Notes: generated by a model not told the origin, from the letters alone. 64,000 nt of DNA from Dialister histaminiformans (GCF_900103425.1 NZ_FMXA01000007.1:1-64000); one strand, 5' to 3'. Counted from the stretch's first letter, positions 1 to 9,367 are shown. Numbers and translations: made by a program.

Positions 1-297
1 AATCGGATAGAAGGTGGAGTTAATGCCCAACTACGTGCAATGCTTCGACAGCACAGAGGATTATCCGTTGAAAAAAGAATAAAAGCGGTTTTCTGGTGGT
101 GCTACATGCACTCACCGAAACCGCTTTCACCCGCAGAAATACTAAAGGTTATGCCGACCAATAAAAGTATTTCCGATATATATAATACCATGAATGAACG
201 AAGTAGATTAGAGGATTCAATCCCCACATGGGGAGACGCTATTGTCTGGGGAGAGCTTCATAAAACTGACCTTGATATTAGCTTTTACTGGGACTAA
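1..297 (+). CDS. IS1249-like transposase, C-terminal end (cut by window edge)
   Basis: The reading frame is open from base 1 and ends in 98 residues containing NRIEGG, AMLRQHRG, VFWWCYMHSP and ILKVMPT. I recognise these as the tail of transposases annotated as IS1249 family. The start lies outside the window, so completeness cannot be judged. No terminal inverted repeat was identified downstream before the next gene. The family call is from memory of the motif set and is moderately sure. Confidence 0.65.
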   Translation, partial: NRIEGGVNAQLRAMLRQHRGLSVEKRIKAVFWWCYMHSPKPLSPAEILKVMPTNKSISDIYNTMNERSRLEDSIPTWGDAIVWGELHKTDLDISFYWD

Positions 298-398
298 AAA
301 CCAACACGTTTTGTCCTATAACCCGCAAACTTGATTTTATGGATATTCTTCTATATCATAAGCGAGAGAACTTTTTTAAAGAAGAATGGAGAAGATGC

Positions 399-1475
399 AT
401 GATGTATCGAAAACTTGCCATTGCGTTATTTATTCTGGCTGTATGTGGAACCGGAAGCCAGCAGATCAATGCGGCAGCTGATGACTATACGCGCCCGGAA
501 CAGAATATGGCTTCCCAGTGGGTTAAAAGCCGCCCGGAATTTATGGGAAATCCGGCTTTTGTCATTGAGGATGAAAATAAAAAGGCAGATGAAAAGCCCC
601 AGGAGAGTTCAGACACATCACAGCAGCATATATTAATTAATACAGCGGCAAGGCAGCTGACACTTTTTCAGGGTGTGAGAAGAATAAAGACCTATCCTGT
701 AGCCTGCGGAAAGGCACAGCCGGATATGATGACTCCCAGCGGACACTTCAAGATTATTGAAAAGGAAGTCAATCCGTCCTGGACAGATCCGCAGAATCCG
801 AAACATGTAGTTCCGGCCGGCCCAAATAACCCCTTAGGACAGCGATGGATGCGTATTGGCGGAAATTATGGCATTCATGGTACCAACGCGCCAAACAGTA
901 TCGGGCATTATGCATCCCATGGCTGTGTGCGCATGCATGAAAAGGATGTGGAAGATTTATTTTCCCGTGTAAAGATGCATACACCGGTTGATATTGTTTA
1001 TGATCGGGTGGTAATTCAGAGGGATGATGATCACACCATATCGTACTATGTGTATCCGGACGGATATAAACGCCAGTCCCTTGATACGGCCTATGTCAAG
1101 AAAGTGCTTCATGGATACGGCGTAGATACATTTGCGGATGAAAAGTCTATTGCCGAAAAAATCAGAAAATCCGATGGGCAGCAGACATATGTCGGGAAAG
1201 TGTATGATATTATCCTTGATGGTAAGAAACTGGATAAGAGAGCTATCCGCAAAGATGGGATTACCTATCTTCCTGTGGATTCCCTCTCTTCCGCCCTTCG
1301 CATGGAAATTGACTTTAAACCGGAAGAAATGCTTCTGCAGAGTCCATATGGACAGGCTCCGGCAATAAGCAAGAGCGGAGAACTCTATATAAAGGATACC
1401 GATGCGTCCGGTCTGTTCAAAGTTCATGGTGAACTTACATCCGATTATAAGTACCGGCTTACGGCAGAACACTGA
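399..1475 (+). CDS. Secreted YkuD-type L,D-transpeptidase
   Basis: Forms 3-3 peptidoglycan cross-links or anchors proteins to the wall, outside the membrane. The start is placed at the ATG pair at 399/402, behind GGAGAAG, because it gives a clean signal peptide (MMYRKLAIALFILAV, cleavage near NAAA). The YkuD domain covers about residues 80-200 and carries the catalytic signature HGTN...SIG...SHGCVRM, with the active-site Cys in SHGC. The last 110 residues resemble a copper-amine-oxidase N-terminal-like stalk domain (LDGKKLDKRAIRKDG, YLPVDSLSSAL). It is monocistronic as far as can be seen, ahead of rpoD. The first 20 residues of the longer frame (from 339) are probably untranslated. Confidence 0.85.
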   Translation: MMYRKLAIALFILAVCGTGSQQINAAADDYTRPEQNMASQWVKSRPEFMGNPAFVIEDENKKADEKPQESSDTSQQHILINTAARQLTLFQGVRRIKTYPVACGKAQPDMMTPSGHFKIIEKEVNPSWTDPQNPKHVVPAGPNNPLGQRWMRIGGNYGIHGTNAPNSIGHYASHGCVRMHEKDVEDLFSRVKMHTPVDIVYDRVVIQRDDDHTISYYVYPDGYKRQSLDTAYVKKVLHGYGVDTFADEKSIAEKIRKSDGQQTYVGKVYDIILDGKKLDKRAIRKDGITYLPVDSLSSALRMEIDFKPEEMLLQSPYGQAPAISKSGELYIKDTDASGLFKVHGELTSDYKYRLTAEH

Positions 1476-1605
1476 AAAAATCTGCTCAGAAGAAAGTTGC
1501 ATTTCATAATAAATGAGAGTAAAATATGTTTCCGGCTATTATAAAGAACATAATTACAGCGTGCAATAAACAATTCAGAGAGCGTGTCATTAGGAGGTGC
1601 TCCCT

Positions 1606-2766
1606 TTGTCAGCTAAATCAACAAAGCTTACACAGTGGATTCAGGAATTAATGGAATCTGAAACCGATGGCGGTATTCCTTACAAGGCCGTCATTGCCCT
1701 TGTTAAGGAAAAGAAATTAACAGCTAAAGATCTGGATGCTATCCATAAGGAACTCCATGACCGTCACATTCCGCTGATTTTTGACAATTCGGAAGAAGAC
1801 GAACATGATGCTCCGGATTTCCTCGATGAAGATATGATGGAAGATGATGACGAAGAAGAAAACAAGGACTGGCATAAGGAAACGGCCAGTGACTTTGCAG
1901 CGGCCGGGACAGGAATTACGGATCCGGTAAGACTGTATCTTCGTGAATGCGGGGCGACACCGCTTCTTACGGCAGAGCAGGAAATGAATCTGGCCAAGAC
2001 CATTGAAAAGGGCAAATTGCCGGATGCGACAGAAGAAGATAAGGCGGCAGCAGCCAGAGCCAAGCAGAAAATGGCAAGTGCCAATCTTCGACTGGTGGTT
2101 TCGATTGCTAAAAAATATCCAGGCAGAAATATGCCGTTCCTGGATCTGATTCAGGAAGGAAATATCGGACTTATGAAGGCTGTTGAAAAGTTCGATTATA
2201 CCAAGGGATATAAGTTCTCCACCTACGCAACCTGGTGGATTCGTCAGGCTATTACCCGTTCTATTGCGGATCAGGCAAGAACCATCCGTGTTCCGGTTCA
2301 CATGGTGGAAACCATTAACCGCATGAACCGTGTGGCCCGTAGACTGCTTCAGGAAAAGGGCAGGGAGGCTACAGACGAGGAAATTGCCAAGGAAATGGGA
2401 ATCGATGTGGCCAAAGTACAGGAAGCCAAGAAGGCGGCACAGGATCCGATTTCTCTGGAAACTCCGATCGGCGAAAAGGAAGATTCCCATTTGGGAGATT
2501 TTATTGAAGATCAGAAGACCGCTTCTCCGGAAGAAGAAACGGCAGCAACCATTCGCCGCGAACAGATTCATGATCTGTTGGCAAAAAATCTGACCGAGCG
2601 CGAAAGAGGCGTCCTGTATCTGCGATTCGGTATGGATGATGGTACTCCACGCACGTTGGAAGAAGTGGGCAAACATTTCGGGGTTACCCGTGAACGAATC
2701 CGTCAGATTGAAAGCAAAGCATTAAAGAAACTTAAAAAGGCAGCTCCATCCCTGGCTGGTATGTAA
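1606..2766 (+). CDS. rpoD: Primary sigma factor RpoD (sigma-70)
   Basis: Housekeeping sigma subunit that directs RNA polymerase to -35/-10 promoters. I place the start at the TTG at 1606 because AGGAGGT lies seven bases upstream; an in-frame GTG at 1597 overlaps that ribosome site. Visible parts: region 1.1 (residues 1-60), an acidic linker, region 1.2 ([10 protein letters not shown]), region 2 ([31 protein letters not shown]), region 3, and region 4 ([24 protein letters not shown]). It is about 386 residues, a usual length for Firmicutes SigA. A hairpin terminator follows directly. Promoters elsewhere in this window match the TTGACA-TATAAT type it should read. Confidence 0.97.
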   Translation: MSAKSTKLTQWIQELMESETDGGIPYKAVIALVKEKKLTAKDLDAIHKELHDRHIPLIFDNSEEDEHDAPDFLDEDMMEDDDEEENKDWHKETASDFAAAGTGITDPVRLYLRECGATPLLTAEQEMNLAKTIEKGKLPDATEEDKAAAARAKQKMASANLRLVVSIAKKYPGRNMPFLDLIQEGNIGLMKAVEKFDYTKGYKFSTYATWWIRQAITRSIADQARTIRVPVHMVETINRMNRVARRLLQEKGREATDEEIAKEMGIDVAKVQEAKKAAQDPISLETPIGEKEDSHLGDFIEDQKTASPEEETAATIRREQIHDLLAKNLTERERGVLYLRFGMDDGTPRTLEEVGKHFGVTRERIRQIESKALKKLKKAAPSLAGM

Positions 2767-2789
2767 ATCAGATAAGGAAAAGCTGCAGG

Positions 2790-2815
2790 GCCCGGATGAG
2801 AATCCGGGCTTTTTT
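2790..2815 (+). terminator. Intrinsic terminator of rpoD
   Basis: The stem GCCCGGAT / ATCCGGGC with a short GAGA loop is followed by six T. It lies 23 bases after the rpoD stop. Confidence 0.9.
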
Positions 2816-2866
2816 GCTGCTTGGAAACAAAGCATACGAAATGAGAGCCGCAGAAGATAAACATGA

Positions 2867-2899
2867 TTGTAAACCATAATTTGACACTCTGGAAAACAT
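2867..2899. promoter_or_regulatory. Possible BirA (biotin repressor) operator upstream of bioY
   Basis: TTGTAAACC at 2867-2875 matches the left half of the known BirA operator. Exactly 15 bases later comes GGAAAACAT, which keeps 5 of 9 bases of the expected GGTTTACAA. The 15-base gap is one of the spacings known for this operator. The site overlaps the -35 box of the bioY promoter, so bound BirA would block it. The weak right half keeps confidence moderate. Confidence 0.45.
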
Positions 2900-2909
2900 T
2901 ACCTATACT
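2881..2909 (+). promoter_or_regulatory. Sigma-70 promoter of bioY
   Basis: Consensus TTGACA (2881-2886), a 17-base spacer, then TATACT (2904-2909). It lies 25 bases before the bioY start codon. Confidence 0.85.
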
Positions 2910-2933
2910 GATGGAAAAAACAAGGAGAGAAGT

Positions 2934-3458
2934 ATGTCACAATCTATAAGAAAACAGATATTATGCGCTTTATTTGCTGCAGCCATGGCCATATGCGCGC
3001 AGCTCAGTATCCCGGTGGGTCTTGTGCCAATCAGTATGGGCAGTTTGGCTGTTCTTCTGGCTGGCGGCGTCCTGGGGAAGAAATATGGTACGCTGAGCAT
3101 GGTCCTTTATATATTGCTGGGAGCCATCGGACTTCCTGTATTTGCCATGGGGAAAGACGGATTCTCTGTTCTGGCGGGTCCGACAGGCGGATATATTATT
3201 GGCTATGTATTTATGGCCTTTATCACCGGCTGGTTTGCGGAAAAGTATCCTCAGCGGAAAGGCATGCTGCTTGTGGGGATGGTAACAGGGAATCTGATCT
3301 GTTATCTCTTTGGCACTGTGTGGTTCATGCTGGTTACCCAGACTGCATTCTGGGAAGCCCTGATGCTCTGTGTTGTTCCTTTCCTGCCCGGCGACGCGGT
3401 CAAGATAGTGGCAGCCATGCTTCTTTCTGTGAAGATTAACAAGATAATTGCCCGCTGA
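2934..3458 (+). CDS. bioY: BioY biotin transporter (ECF S component)
   Basis: A membrane protein of 174 residues that binds biotin. It works alone or with the shared ECF energizing module (EcfA/A'/T), which is not in this window. Six hydrophobic segments are visible, with family signatures in the N-terminal half (VPISMGSLAVLLAGGVLG) and GPTGGYIIGYV near residue 84. The start ATG follows AGGAGAGA. It is flanked by its own promoter and a terminator, so it is a single-gene unit. A possible BirA operator upstream suggests repression by biotin. No biotin synthesis genes are nearby, which suggests a scavenging role. Confidence 0.92.
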   Translation: MSQSIRKQILCALFAAAMAICAQLSIPVGLVPISMGSLAVLLAGGVLGKKYGTLSMVLYILLGAIGLPVFAMGKDGFSVLAGPTGGYIIGYVFMAFITGWFAEKYPQRKGMLLVGMVTGNLICYLFGTVWFMLVTQTAFWEALMLCVVPFLPGDAVKIVAAMLLSVKINKIIAR

Positions 3459-3464
3459 GCGGGA

Positions 3465-3504
3465 AAAGGATTCTGATAACCTGTGTGGGTCAGAATCCTT
3501 TTTT
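3465..3504 (+). terminator. Intrinsic terminator of bioY
   Basis: An inverted repeat AAAGGATTCTGA / TCAGAATCCTTT around a 13-base loop is followed by T residues, starting a few bases after the bioY stop. Confidence 0.9.
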
Positions 3505-3694
3505 ATTGCACGGAAAGAGGGGTAAAAAACAGGCGATAAATCTTTTTTTTACCATGGATAAAAATATTTGTATACACGGTCAGAGGCAATCGGATAAATC
3601 TGTTTTTTCCCAGAATAGCTGAACTTTCAGAAACATGGGGAAGAAGCAGGGAAACCTAGGGGCAGTTATACCGATTTTTAATGAAGAAATAGTA

Positions 3695-3723
3695 TTGACA
3701 ATCGAGTTCGAGAGACACATAAT
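3695..3723 (+). promoter_or_regulatory. Promoter of the first NhaC-type antiporter
   Basis: TTGACA (3695-3700), a 17-base spacer and CATAAT (3718-3723). The transcript would have a leader of about 60 bases before the TTG start at 3789. The rest of the gap from 3505 shows nothing further. Confidence 0.75.
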
Positions 3724-3788
3724 CGACGTGATGGGATATTGTTTTTATCAGAAGAGAATTTGTAAAGATACAGGAAGGAGTGATTGGA

Positions 3789-5285
3789 TTGGTACATTCA
3801 ATCTGGGCGGTCTTGCCACCCGTAATCACAATTATCCTTGCACTGGCAACCAAGGAAGTATATACATCCCTGTTTACCGGTGTTCTGGTAGGGTCATTCA
3901 TGTATTCCGGGTTTAATATTATCGGAACTATCGATACGGTTTTCAAGGTCATGAATGATAAGATAGGCGGAAACGTCTACATTCTGATGTTTATGGTTAT
4001 GCTCGGAATCTTTGTTGCCGCAGTCAACAAGTCCGGGGCATCGGAAGCCTATGGTGAATGGGCAGCTAAGGTTATTAAGGGACGCCGTATGGCTATGTTC
4101 GTTACCATGCTTCTGGGGATACTCATTTTTATCGATGACTACTTTAACTGTCTGACCGTTGGTGCGGTTATGCGTCCTATTACGGATAAGTTCCACATCA
4201 GCCGTGCAAAGCTGGCATATCTTATCGATGCCACAGCGGCGCCTATCTGTATTATCGCACCGATTTCCAGCTGGGCAGCTGCCGTTTCATCTTCTCTCCC
4301 TAAGTCATCAGGAATTGATGGATTTGCACTGTTTATTCATACCATCCCTATGAATCTGTATGCTCTTCTGGCTATTACATTCATGCTGTTTATCATTATT
4401 TCCGGTCATGATTTCTCCAAGATGAAGGAGCTGGAAGACAGAGAATTAAATGGACTGGTAATCAGTGAGGAAGGTTCGGTTGAGGCGGGCACTCCGGTTG
4501 GGAATGGTAAGATTGTCGATCTGGTCCTTCCCTTGCTGGTTCTCATTGCCGGATGTGTATTTGGTATGACTTATACAGGTGGTATTCTGGAAGGAGCATC
4601 CATTCGCGACGCATTTGCTAATTGTGATGCGGCACGCGGTCTTGTCATTGGTTCCTTTATCGGTCTTGTGTTTACCGCATTCTTCTACCTGACAAGAAGA
4701 GTACTGAAGTTCAGCGAATTCTGTGAATGCTATCTGGAAGGGTTCAAGGCTATGTGTCCTGGCATGCTGATACTTTGCTTTGCATGGAGCCTTTCCGGTA
4801 TCTGCAGTGGAGATTACCTGGATTTAGGCGGATATGTAGCCCATGTAATGAGCGGCAATACCACTATAACGGCCTTACTGCCTGTAGTGTTCTTCCTGGT
4901 AGGCATTGGCCTTGCCTTTGCTACCGGTACTTCCTGGGGTACATTTGGTATTCTGATTCCGATTATCGTAGCGGTATCCGGTCATGATATAAATCTGCTC
5001 ACCATGACAGTGGCAGCAGTTCTGGCTGGCGCGGTAGCCGGAGATCATCTGTCTCCGATTTCCGATACGACGATTATGTCCTCTACCGGTGCGCAGTGCC
5101 ATCATATTGATCACGTACAGACCCAGCTTCCTTACGGTCTGACAGTCAGCTCCTGCTGTGTAGTTGGCTATCTGGCAGCTGGATTTGCGGGAAATGGACT
5201 GGTAGGTACGGCCGTTGGCTTCTTCTGCCTTGCCTGCATCGCTTTCTGCATTTACCATTTCAAGATGGAAAAGAATAAAGCCTGA
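3789..5285 (+). CDS. NhaC-family Na+/H+ antiporter, copy 1
   Basis: A polytopic membrane antiporter of about 498 residues, predicted to exchange sodium (or an organic ion pair) for protons. Family-typical stretches include FIDDYFNCLTVG, SRAKLAYLIDATAAP, ATGTSWGTFGILIP and AGDHLSPISDTT. I place the start at TTG 3789 (MVHSIWAVLPP) because AGGAAGGAG lies eight bases upstream and the paralogue downstream also begins at TTG with the matching MAHSAWALVPP. It is transcribed alone between its own promoter and terminator. Several NhaC-like proteins carry malate/lactate rather than plain sodium, so the substrate is open. Confidence 0.88.
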   Translation: MVHSIWAVLPPVITIILALATKEVYTSLFTGVLVGSFMYSGFNIIGTIDTVFKVMNDKIGGNVYILMFMVMLGIFVAAVNKSGASEAYGEWAAKVIKGRRMAMFVTMLLGILIFIDDYFNCLTVGAVMRPITDKFHISRAKLAYLIDATAAPICIIAPISSWAAAVSSSLPKSSGIDGFALFIHTIPMNLYALLAITFMLFIIISGHDFSKMKELEDRELNGLVISEEGSVEAGTPVGNGKIVDLVLPLLVLIAGCVFGMTYTGGILEGASIRDAFANCDAARGLVIGSFIGLVFTAFFYLTRRVLKFSEFCECYLEGFKAMCPGMLILCFAWSLSGICSGDYLDLGGYVAHVMSGNTTITALLPVVFFLVGIGLAFATGTSWGTFGILIPIIVAVSGHDINLLTMTVAAVLAGAVAGDHLSPISDTTIMSSTGAQCHHIDHVQTQLPYGLTVSSCCVVGYLAAGFAGNGLVGTAVGFFCLACIAFCIYHFKMEKNKA

Positions 5286-5329
5286 TTCAGAGACAGGTAA
5301 AAGAGTCTGTATAAACGGATAAAAAGCAG

Positions 5330-5367
5330 AGAGCTCTTTCATTCATCGAATGAAAGAGCTCTTTTTT
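5330..5367 (+). terminator. Strong intrinsic terminator after antiporter 1
   Basis: A 15-bp perfect stem (AGAGCTCTTTCATTC / its complement) closes on the three-base loop ATC and runs into six T. Confidence 0.93.
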
Positions 5368-5487
5368 CATGGCAGAATCTGTGTTCAGCCGGTTTTTCCA
5401 GTCCCTGTTTCCATGACGCGGAATGGGCAGTCCTCATTGGATATGGGCAAAATATAAACAAAAAATAATAAAAATTAAAACATTGTG

Positions 5488-5516
5488 TTGACTTTATAAA
5501 TCTCAGCCGTTATAGT
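5488..5516 (+). promoter_or_regulatory. Promoter of the second NhaC-type antiporter
   Basis: TTGACT (5488-5493), a 17-base spacer and TATAGT (5511-5516), about 68 bases before the start codon. Confidence 0.8.
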
Positions 5517-5584
5517 CTAAGTAGATAAATAACCGGCATGATTACACCGGCTATGGATTACGTAAAAGAAGGGAGTGGACTTCA

Positions 5585-7093
5585 TTGGCACATTCTGCAT
5601 GGGCACTTGTTCCACCATTGATTACTATTCTGCTGGCTGTACTGACGAAAGAAGTATATTCTGCACTTATTATAGGTGTATTTTCAGGGACGTTATTGTT
5701 CACTGGGTTTGATGTATTCAGTGCGATTAATGTCCTTTTCAGCATTATGACCAAGGCCATAGGGGATAATGCGTTCCTCCTGGTATTTCTCGTGTTGCTG
5801 GGGATTTTTGTATCCATGGTCAATAAGTCAGGGGCATCCCAGGCGTATGGGGAATGGGCGGTAAAGGCTATTAAGGGAAAAAGGATGGCGCTGCTGATAA
5901 CTATGATTCTGGGGATAATTATCTTCATTGATGATTATTTCAACTGCCTTACCGTGGGAACGGTTATGCGTCCGGTTACAGATAAATTCCATGTTACCCG
6001 GGCAAAGCTGGCCTATATTATTGACGCTACCGCGGCACCGGTATGTATTATTGCCCCGGTATCCAGCTGGGCGGCTGCTGTAGCTTCTTCTTTCCCGGAA
6101 AATTCGGGTGTGGATGGATTTGCTCTGTTCATCCACACCATACCCCTTAATTTTTATGCCTGGTTTACTCTGCTCTTTGTTCTTTTCATTATCTGGTCCG
6201 GGAAGGATTTTTCCCGAATGAAGTCACTGGAAGAAAAACAGAAAAATGAACTGTATATCAGTGAAGAACCGGTAACGGAAGATTCTGTCACCAAGCCGGT
6301 AGGTAATGGTACGATTATAGATCTGATTCTGCCGCTGCTTCTTCTTATTGGGTTATGTATTTTCGGAATGCTTTATACAGGCGGCATTATGCAGGGAGTA
6401 CCCTTGGGACGTGCTTTTGCGGAATGTGATTCCATGCGTGGTCTGGTTATAGGAGCCTTCGCGGCTGTAGTTATTACGGTTATACTGTATATGGTCCGCA
6501 GGGTTATCGATTTTAAGCCGCTGTGTGACTGCTATATAGAAGGGTTCCGGTCCATGGTACCGGCTACGCTGCTTCTGGCACTGGCATGGAGCCTTGCGGG
6601 TATCTGCAGCAGCCAGTATCTGGATCTGGGCGGTTATGTAGGGGATATCGTAAGAGGGCATGCCGGATTCATCATGTTCCTTCCGGCGGTATTCTTCCTG
6701 GTTTCCTTTGTCCTTTCCTTCGCTACGGGAAGTTCATGGGGAACGTTTGGTATTCTGATTCCTATCGTTGTTGCTGCAACAGGCACAAACGACCTGAATA
6801 TGCTTACCATTGCGGTGGCAGCGGTTCTGGCGGGAGCTGTGGCCGGAGATCACATCTCACCTATTTCAGATACCACAATCATGGCTTCAGCGGGTGCTCA
6901 GTGCCATCATATTGACCATGTGTCCACACAGATCCCCTATGCGCTTGTCGTGATAGCGGCCTGTGTTATCGGGTATATTGTCGCGGGGATAACCGACAAT
7001 GAGATAGCAGGGATGATAGCCGGATATGCGGCTCTGTTTGGAGAGATGATTTATATTTACAATTTCAAGATGAAGGATCATGCGGCCAGCTAA
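5585..7093 (+). CDS. NhaC-family Na+/H+ antiporter, copy 2
   Basis: A tandem paralogue of the upstream antiporter, 502 residues, with the same blocks (FIDDYFNCLTVG, RAKLAYIIDATAAP, ATGSSWGTFGILIP, AGDHISPISDTT). By eye the two proteins are well over half identical across their length and have the same topology. The start is TTG behind AAGGGAGTGG. It has its own promoter and terminator, so the copies can be regulated separately. The loop around residues 205-235 differs most between the two. The duplication may give two ion specificities or expression levels; this cannot be told from sequence. Confidence 0.88.
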   Translation: MAHSAWALVPPLITILLAVLTKEVYSALIIGVFSGTLLFTGFDVFSAINVLFSIMTKAIGDNAFLLVFLVLLGIFVSMVNKSGASQAYGEWAVKAIKGKRMALLITMILGIIIFIDDYFNCLTVGTVMRPVTDKFHVTRAKLAYIIDATAAPVCIIAPVSSWAAAVASSFPENSGVDGFALFIHTIPLNFYAWFTLLFVLFIIWSGKDFSRMKSLEEKQKNELYISEEPVTEDSVTKPVGNGTIIDLILPLLLLIGLCIFGMLYTGGIMQGVPLGRAFAECDSMRGLVIGAFAAVVITVILYMVRRVIDFKPLCDCYIEGFRSMVPATLLLALAWSLAGICSSQYLDLGGYVGDIVRGHAGFIMFLPAVFFLVSFVLSFATGSSWGTFGILIPIVVAATGTNDLNMLTIAVAAVLAGAVAGDHISPISDTTIMASAGAQCHHIDHVSTQIPYALVVIAACVIGYIVAGITDNEIAGMIAGYAALFGEMIYIYNFKMKDHAAS

Positions 7094-7107
7094 CCGTGCA
7101 TATGACC

Positions 7108-7142
7108 ATGCGGAGACAGAAGAGTGTGTCTCCGCATTTTTT
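7108..7142 (+). terminator. Intrinsic terminator after antiporter 2
   Basis: The stem ATGCGGAGACA / TGTCTCCGCAT is followed by a T run. Confidence 0.9.
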
Positions 7143-7252
7143 ATGCAACTTTTATCCGGCAGAAAAATAACCGCATATCATAGGTATTTCTCTTTGATAA
7201 TCAGGGAACTGTGATAAAATAATACAATAACATCAGGAAAGGATGGATAAGC

Positions 7253-7672
7253 ATGATTGAGTGTAAATCTTTTGACAAACTGCCGGACGATGCACGTAGA
7301 ATCCGGGAAGAAGTGTTTGTAAAAGAGCAGGGATTTACCATAGAGTTTGATGATAAAGATTCCATATCAAGGCATATGGTCCTTTATGCAGATGGAATTC
7401 CGGCAGGAACCTGCAGAGTTTTCTGGGATGATCAGCAGAAATCTTACGTTATTGGCAGGGTGGCCGTGCGTAAGATATTCCGGGGGAACCATTATGGCAC
7501 GGAATTATTAAAAGCAGCAGAGCAGGAAGTACGAGAGGCTGGAGGAAAAACACTGGCACTGGCTGCCCAGGTTCGGGTTAAACACTTTTATGAATCTCTT
7601 GGATATACTGCCAGTGGAGAAGAATTTCTCGATGAGTTCTGTCCGCATGTATGGATGAGGAAAGTGCTGTAA
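7253..7672 (+). CDS. GNAT family N-acetyltransferase
   Basis: A single-domain acetyltransferase of 139 residues. The acetyl-CoA loop is seen in VIGRVAVRKIFRGNHYGTELL, of which RGNHYG fits R-G-x-x-x-G, and the late FYESLGY motif is present. It resembles small YjcF-like cytoplasmic GNAT proteins of unknown substrate. The start ATG follows AAAGGA. It probably shares a transcript with the next gene 40 bases downstream. Confidence 0.85.
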   Translation: MIECKSFDKLPDDARRIREEVFVKEQGFTIEFDDKDSISRHMVLYADGIPAGTCRVFWDDQQKSYVIGRVAVRKIFRGNHYGTELLKAAEQEVREAGGKTLALAAQVRVKHFYESLGYTASGEEFLDEFCPHVWMRKVL

Positions 7673-7712
7673 TCAGGAAGGCAGGTTATGATAGAAAAAG
7701 CAGGAGGTTTCT

Positions 7713-8339
7713 GTGAATAAAAAAATTTTGGCTCTGGCCATTGGGATAGTGGTTATTGTTCTGGGAATTGGGGCCGGACTGTATTTCTACTGGACGTCAC
7801 CGGAATATTGTTTCCAGCAGGCACAGGAGGCTGTGCAGACTCATAATGAAAAACAGTTTGCGCGATATACAGATCTTGATGGATTGTGCAACAGTTCATA
7901 TCTCATGTTCCAGAATTATGAAGCATCCAGGGATGCGGAACTGATGCACAGCCGAACCGGTATGATTATGTTTCTGCAGGTCCGGAACCTTATTCAGCCG
8001 GAAGCTGTGGCTTCAGCTAAGAAGACAATACTTTCATATGTAAAAAATGGTCGCTGGACATATGGGACCGAAGCCGGTGAATATGTCAGCCGTGGAATGG
8101 CAGACACTCTGGACATTCCCCATACGCAGGTACTTGATGTGCAGGATGTGGATACCAGTCATTCCGACGCAGTGGTAAGCGTTAAGGTAAAAAACAGTAT
8201 CCTTACAGATGGATTTGTCCTCAAGGTCAATATGCGTAAGGAAGATGGTACCTGGCGTATAAACCGGATTAACAATCTGAAGGAATATCTGGAAGCTATG
8301 GATAAGGTACGAAACCACAAGGTAAAAGGAGCAGCCTGA
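7713..8339 (+). CDS. Membrane-anchored protein of unknown function (DUF2939-like)
   Basis: 208 residues with a GTG start behind AGGAGG. One N-terminal transmembrane helix (LALAIGIVVIVLGIGAGLYF) is followed by YWTSPEYCFQQAQEAVQTHN and a soluble domain with helical and strand character, ending in DGTWRINRINNL. The tail pattern (lipid-facing anchor, then a domain whose last strand reads W-R-I) resembles DUF2939 or NTF2-like envelope proteins. It is probably co-transcribed with the GNAT gene and ends at a bidirectional terminator. No catalytic motif was recognised. Confidence 0.7.
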   Translation: MNKKILALAIGIVVIVLGIGAGLYFYWTSPEYCFQQAQEAVQTHNEKQFARYTDLDGLCNSSYLMFQNYEASRDAELMHSRTGMIMFLQVRNLIQPEAVASAKKTILSYVKNGRWTYGTEAGEYVSRGMADTLDIPHTQVLDVQDVDTSHSDAVVSVKVKNSILTDGFVLKVNMRKEDGTWRINRINNLKEYLEAMDKVRNHKVKGAA

Positions 8340-8370
8340 GAGGCAATAGCGGCCTTTTCCGGACGTAAGA

Positions 8371-8421
8371 AAAAGGAACTGTGAAAAAAGATGAGGGATC
8401 ACTTTTTCACAGTTCCTTTTA
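8371..8421. terminator. Bidirectional terminator between converging genes
   Basis: A long stem (AAAAGGAACTGTGAAAAA / TTTTTCACAGTTCCTTTT) separates the plus-strand DUF2939-like gene from the minus-strand carboxypeptidase gene. Runs of A on one side and T on the other let it serve both strands. Confidence 0.85.
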
Positions 8422-8462
8422 TGTTATACATAAGATTGGTCAGATAGCAGGGAAAAGAGTCA

Positions 8463-9351
8463 TCAGGCGGCTTTGATTTTACGGCGGCCTGAACCAATAG
8501 TATTGCTCCGGTTGTTCTGTGTTTCAGACTGAGCCTTAGCGAATCCATAATCAAGAAGTGCCGCGGATTCAGTAAAACGGCTTTCGGCTGTAGCTGAATG
8601 CATAACAATGGCAATCAGAGTGATATTATTTCTTGTGGCTGCTGAAGCGAGGCATCCTTTGGCCGCTTTGGTCCAGCCAGTTTTTACGCCAATGGCTCCG
8701 TCATAGGTAAAGAGCAATTTATTGGTGTTATAGAGAAGCCTTGTGGTCTGTGGCCGGGTAAAGGTAATACCGCAGCTCTTTGTGGAAACAATCTTGCGGA
8801 ATGCAGACAGAGACATACCGTAGCGAACGATAACCGACATATCCCTTGCCGTGGAATAGTGATTTTCATCCGGCATTCCATTGGCATTGACAAAATGAGT
8901 GTTTGTCGCTCCCAACGCATGGGCCTTATCATTCATCATCTGAGCAAATCCGGAAATATTTCCACCAATATATTCTCCCAGTGCGGTAGCAGCTCCGTTA
9001 TCGGAGCGAAGCATCATGAGGTAGTTCAGCTGGTCTACGGCAATCCATTCTCCGGTATGAAGAGAGGTGGATTCCACGTCGGCTGCATGATGACTTACCG
9101 ATACGATATGTCCTGGATGATTTTTTTCCAGGGAAAGCAGTAAGGTCATGACCTTGGTCATACTGGCAGGATATTCCCGCTTATCCGCGTTTTTTTTCAT
9201 AATATACAGTTCCTGTATCCGCGTTGATTACAATGGCGGAATCCGCTGTAATATCCGGCGGAGTGCCGGCGGAGTTTTCAGCGGAAGCGGGAAGAAGAAA
9301 CGACCACATGAATGTCAGACACAGAAGCCCTTTTATTATGTGTTTAAACAT
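8463..9351 (-). pseudogene. D-alanyl-D-alanine carboxypeptidase, frameshifted at an A8 run
   Basis: A DacA-type penicillin-binding protein that trims the terminal D-Ala of wall peptides. The gene starts at the ATG at 9351 behind AGAAGGGAGA. The signal peptide is MFKHIIKGLLCLTFMWSFL. It reads into SAIVINADTGTVYYEKK and then meets TAA, because the run of eight A at 9190-9197 (minus strand) is one base too long. With seven A the frame continues as EKNADKREYPASMTK through to the end. All catalytic motifs lie after the shift: SxxK in SMTK, SxN in SDN and KTG in VKTGWT. The 889-bp length (3n+1) agrees with a single extra base. It may be a pseudogene, a slippage-controlled gene or a sequencing error in a homopolymer. 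Confidence 0.85.
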
Positions 9352-9367
9352 GACCACATCTCCCTTC

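Noticed and set aside
957-1502. A 181-codon minus-strand frame opposite the L,D-transpeptidase
   Set aside because: No ribosome site, and the plus-strand YkuD motifs are certain.
1717-2676. A 319-codon minus-strand frame opposite rpoD
   Set aside because: A shadow of rpoD; its product is rich in Phe, Ile and Cys with no motif.
3635-3916. A 93-codon plus-strand frame before the first antiporter
   Set aside because: It covers the antiporter promoter and start in another frame and shows no protein-like pattern.
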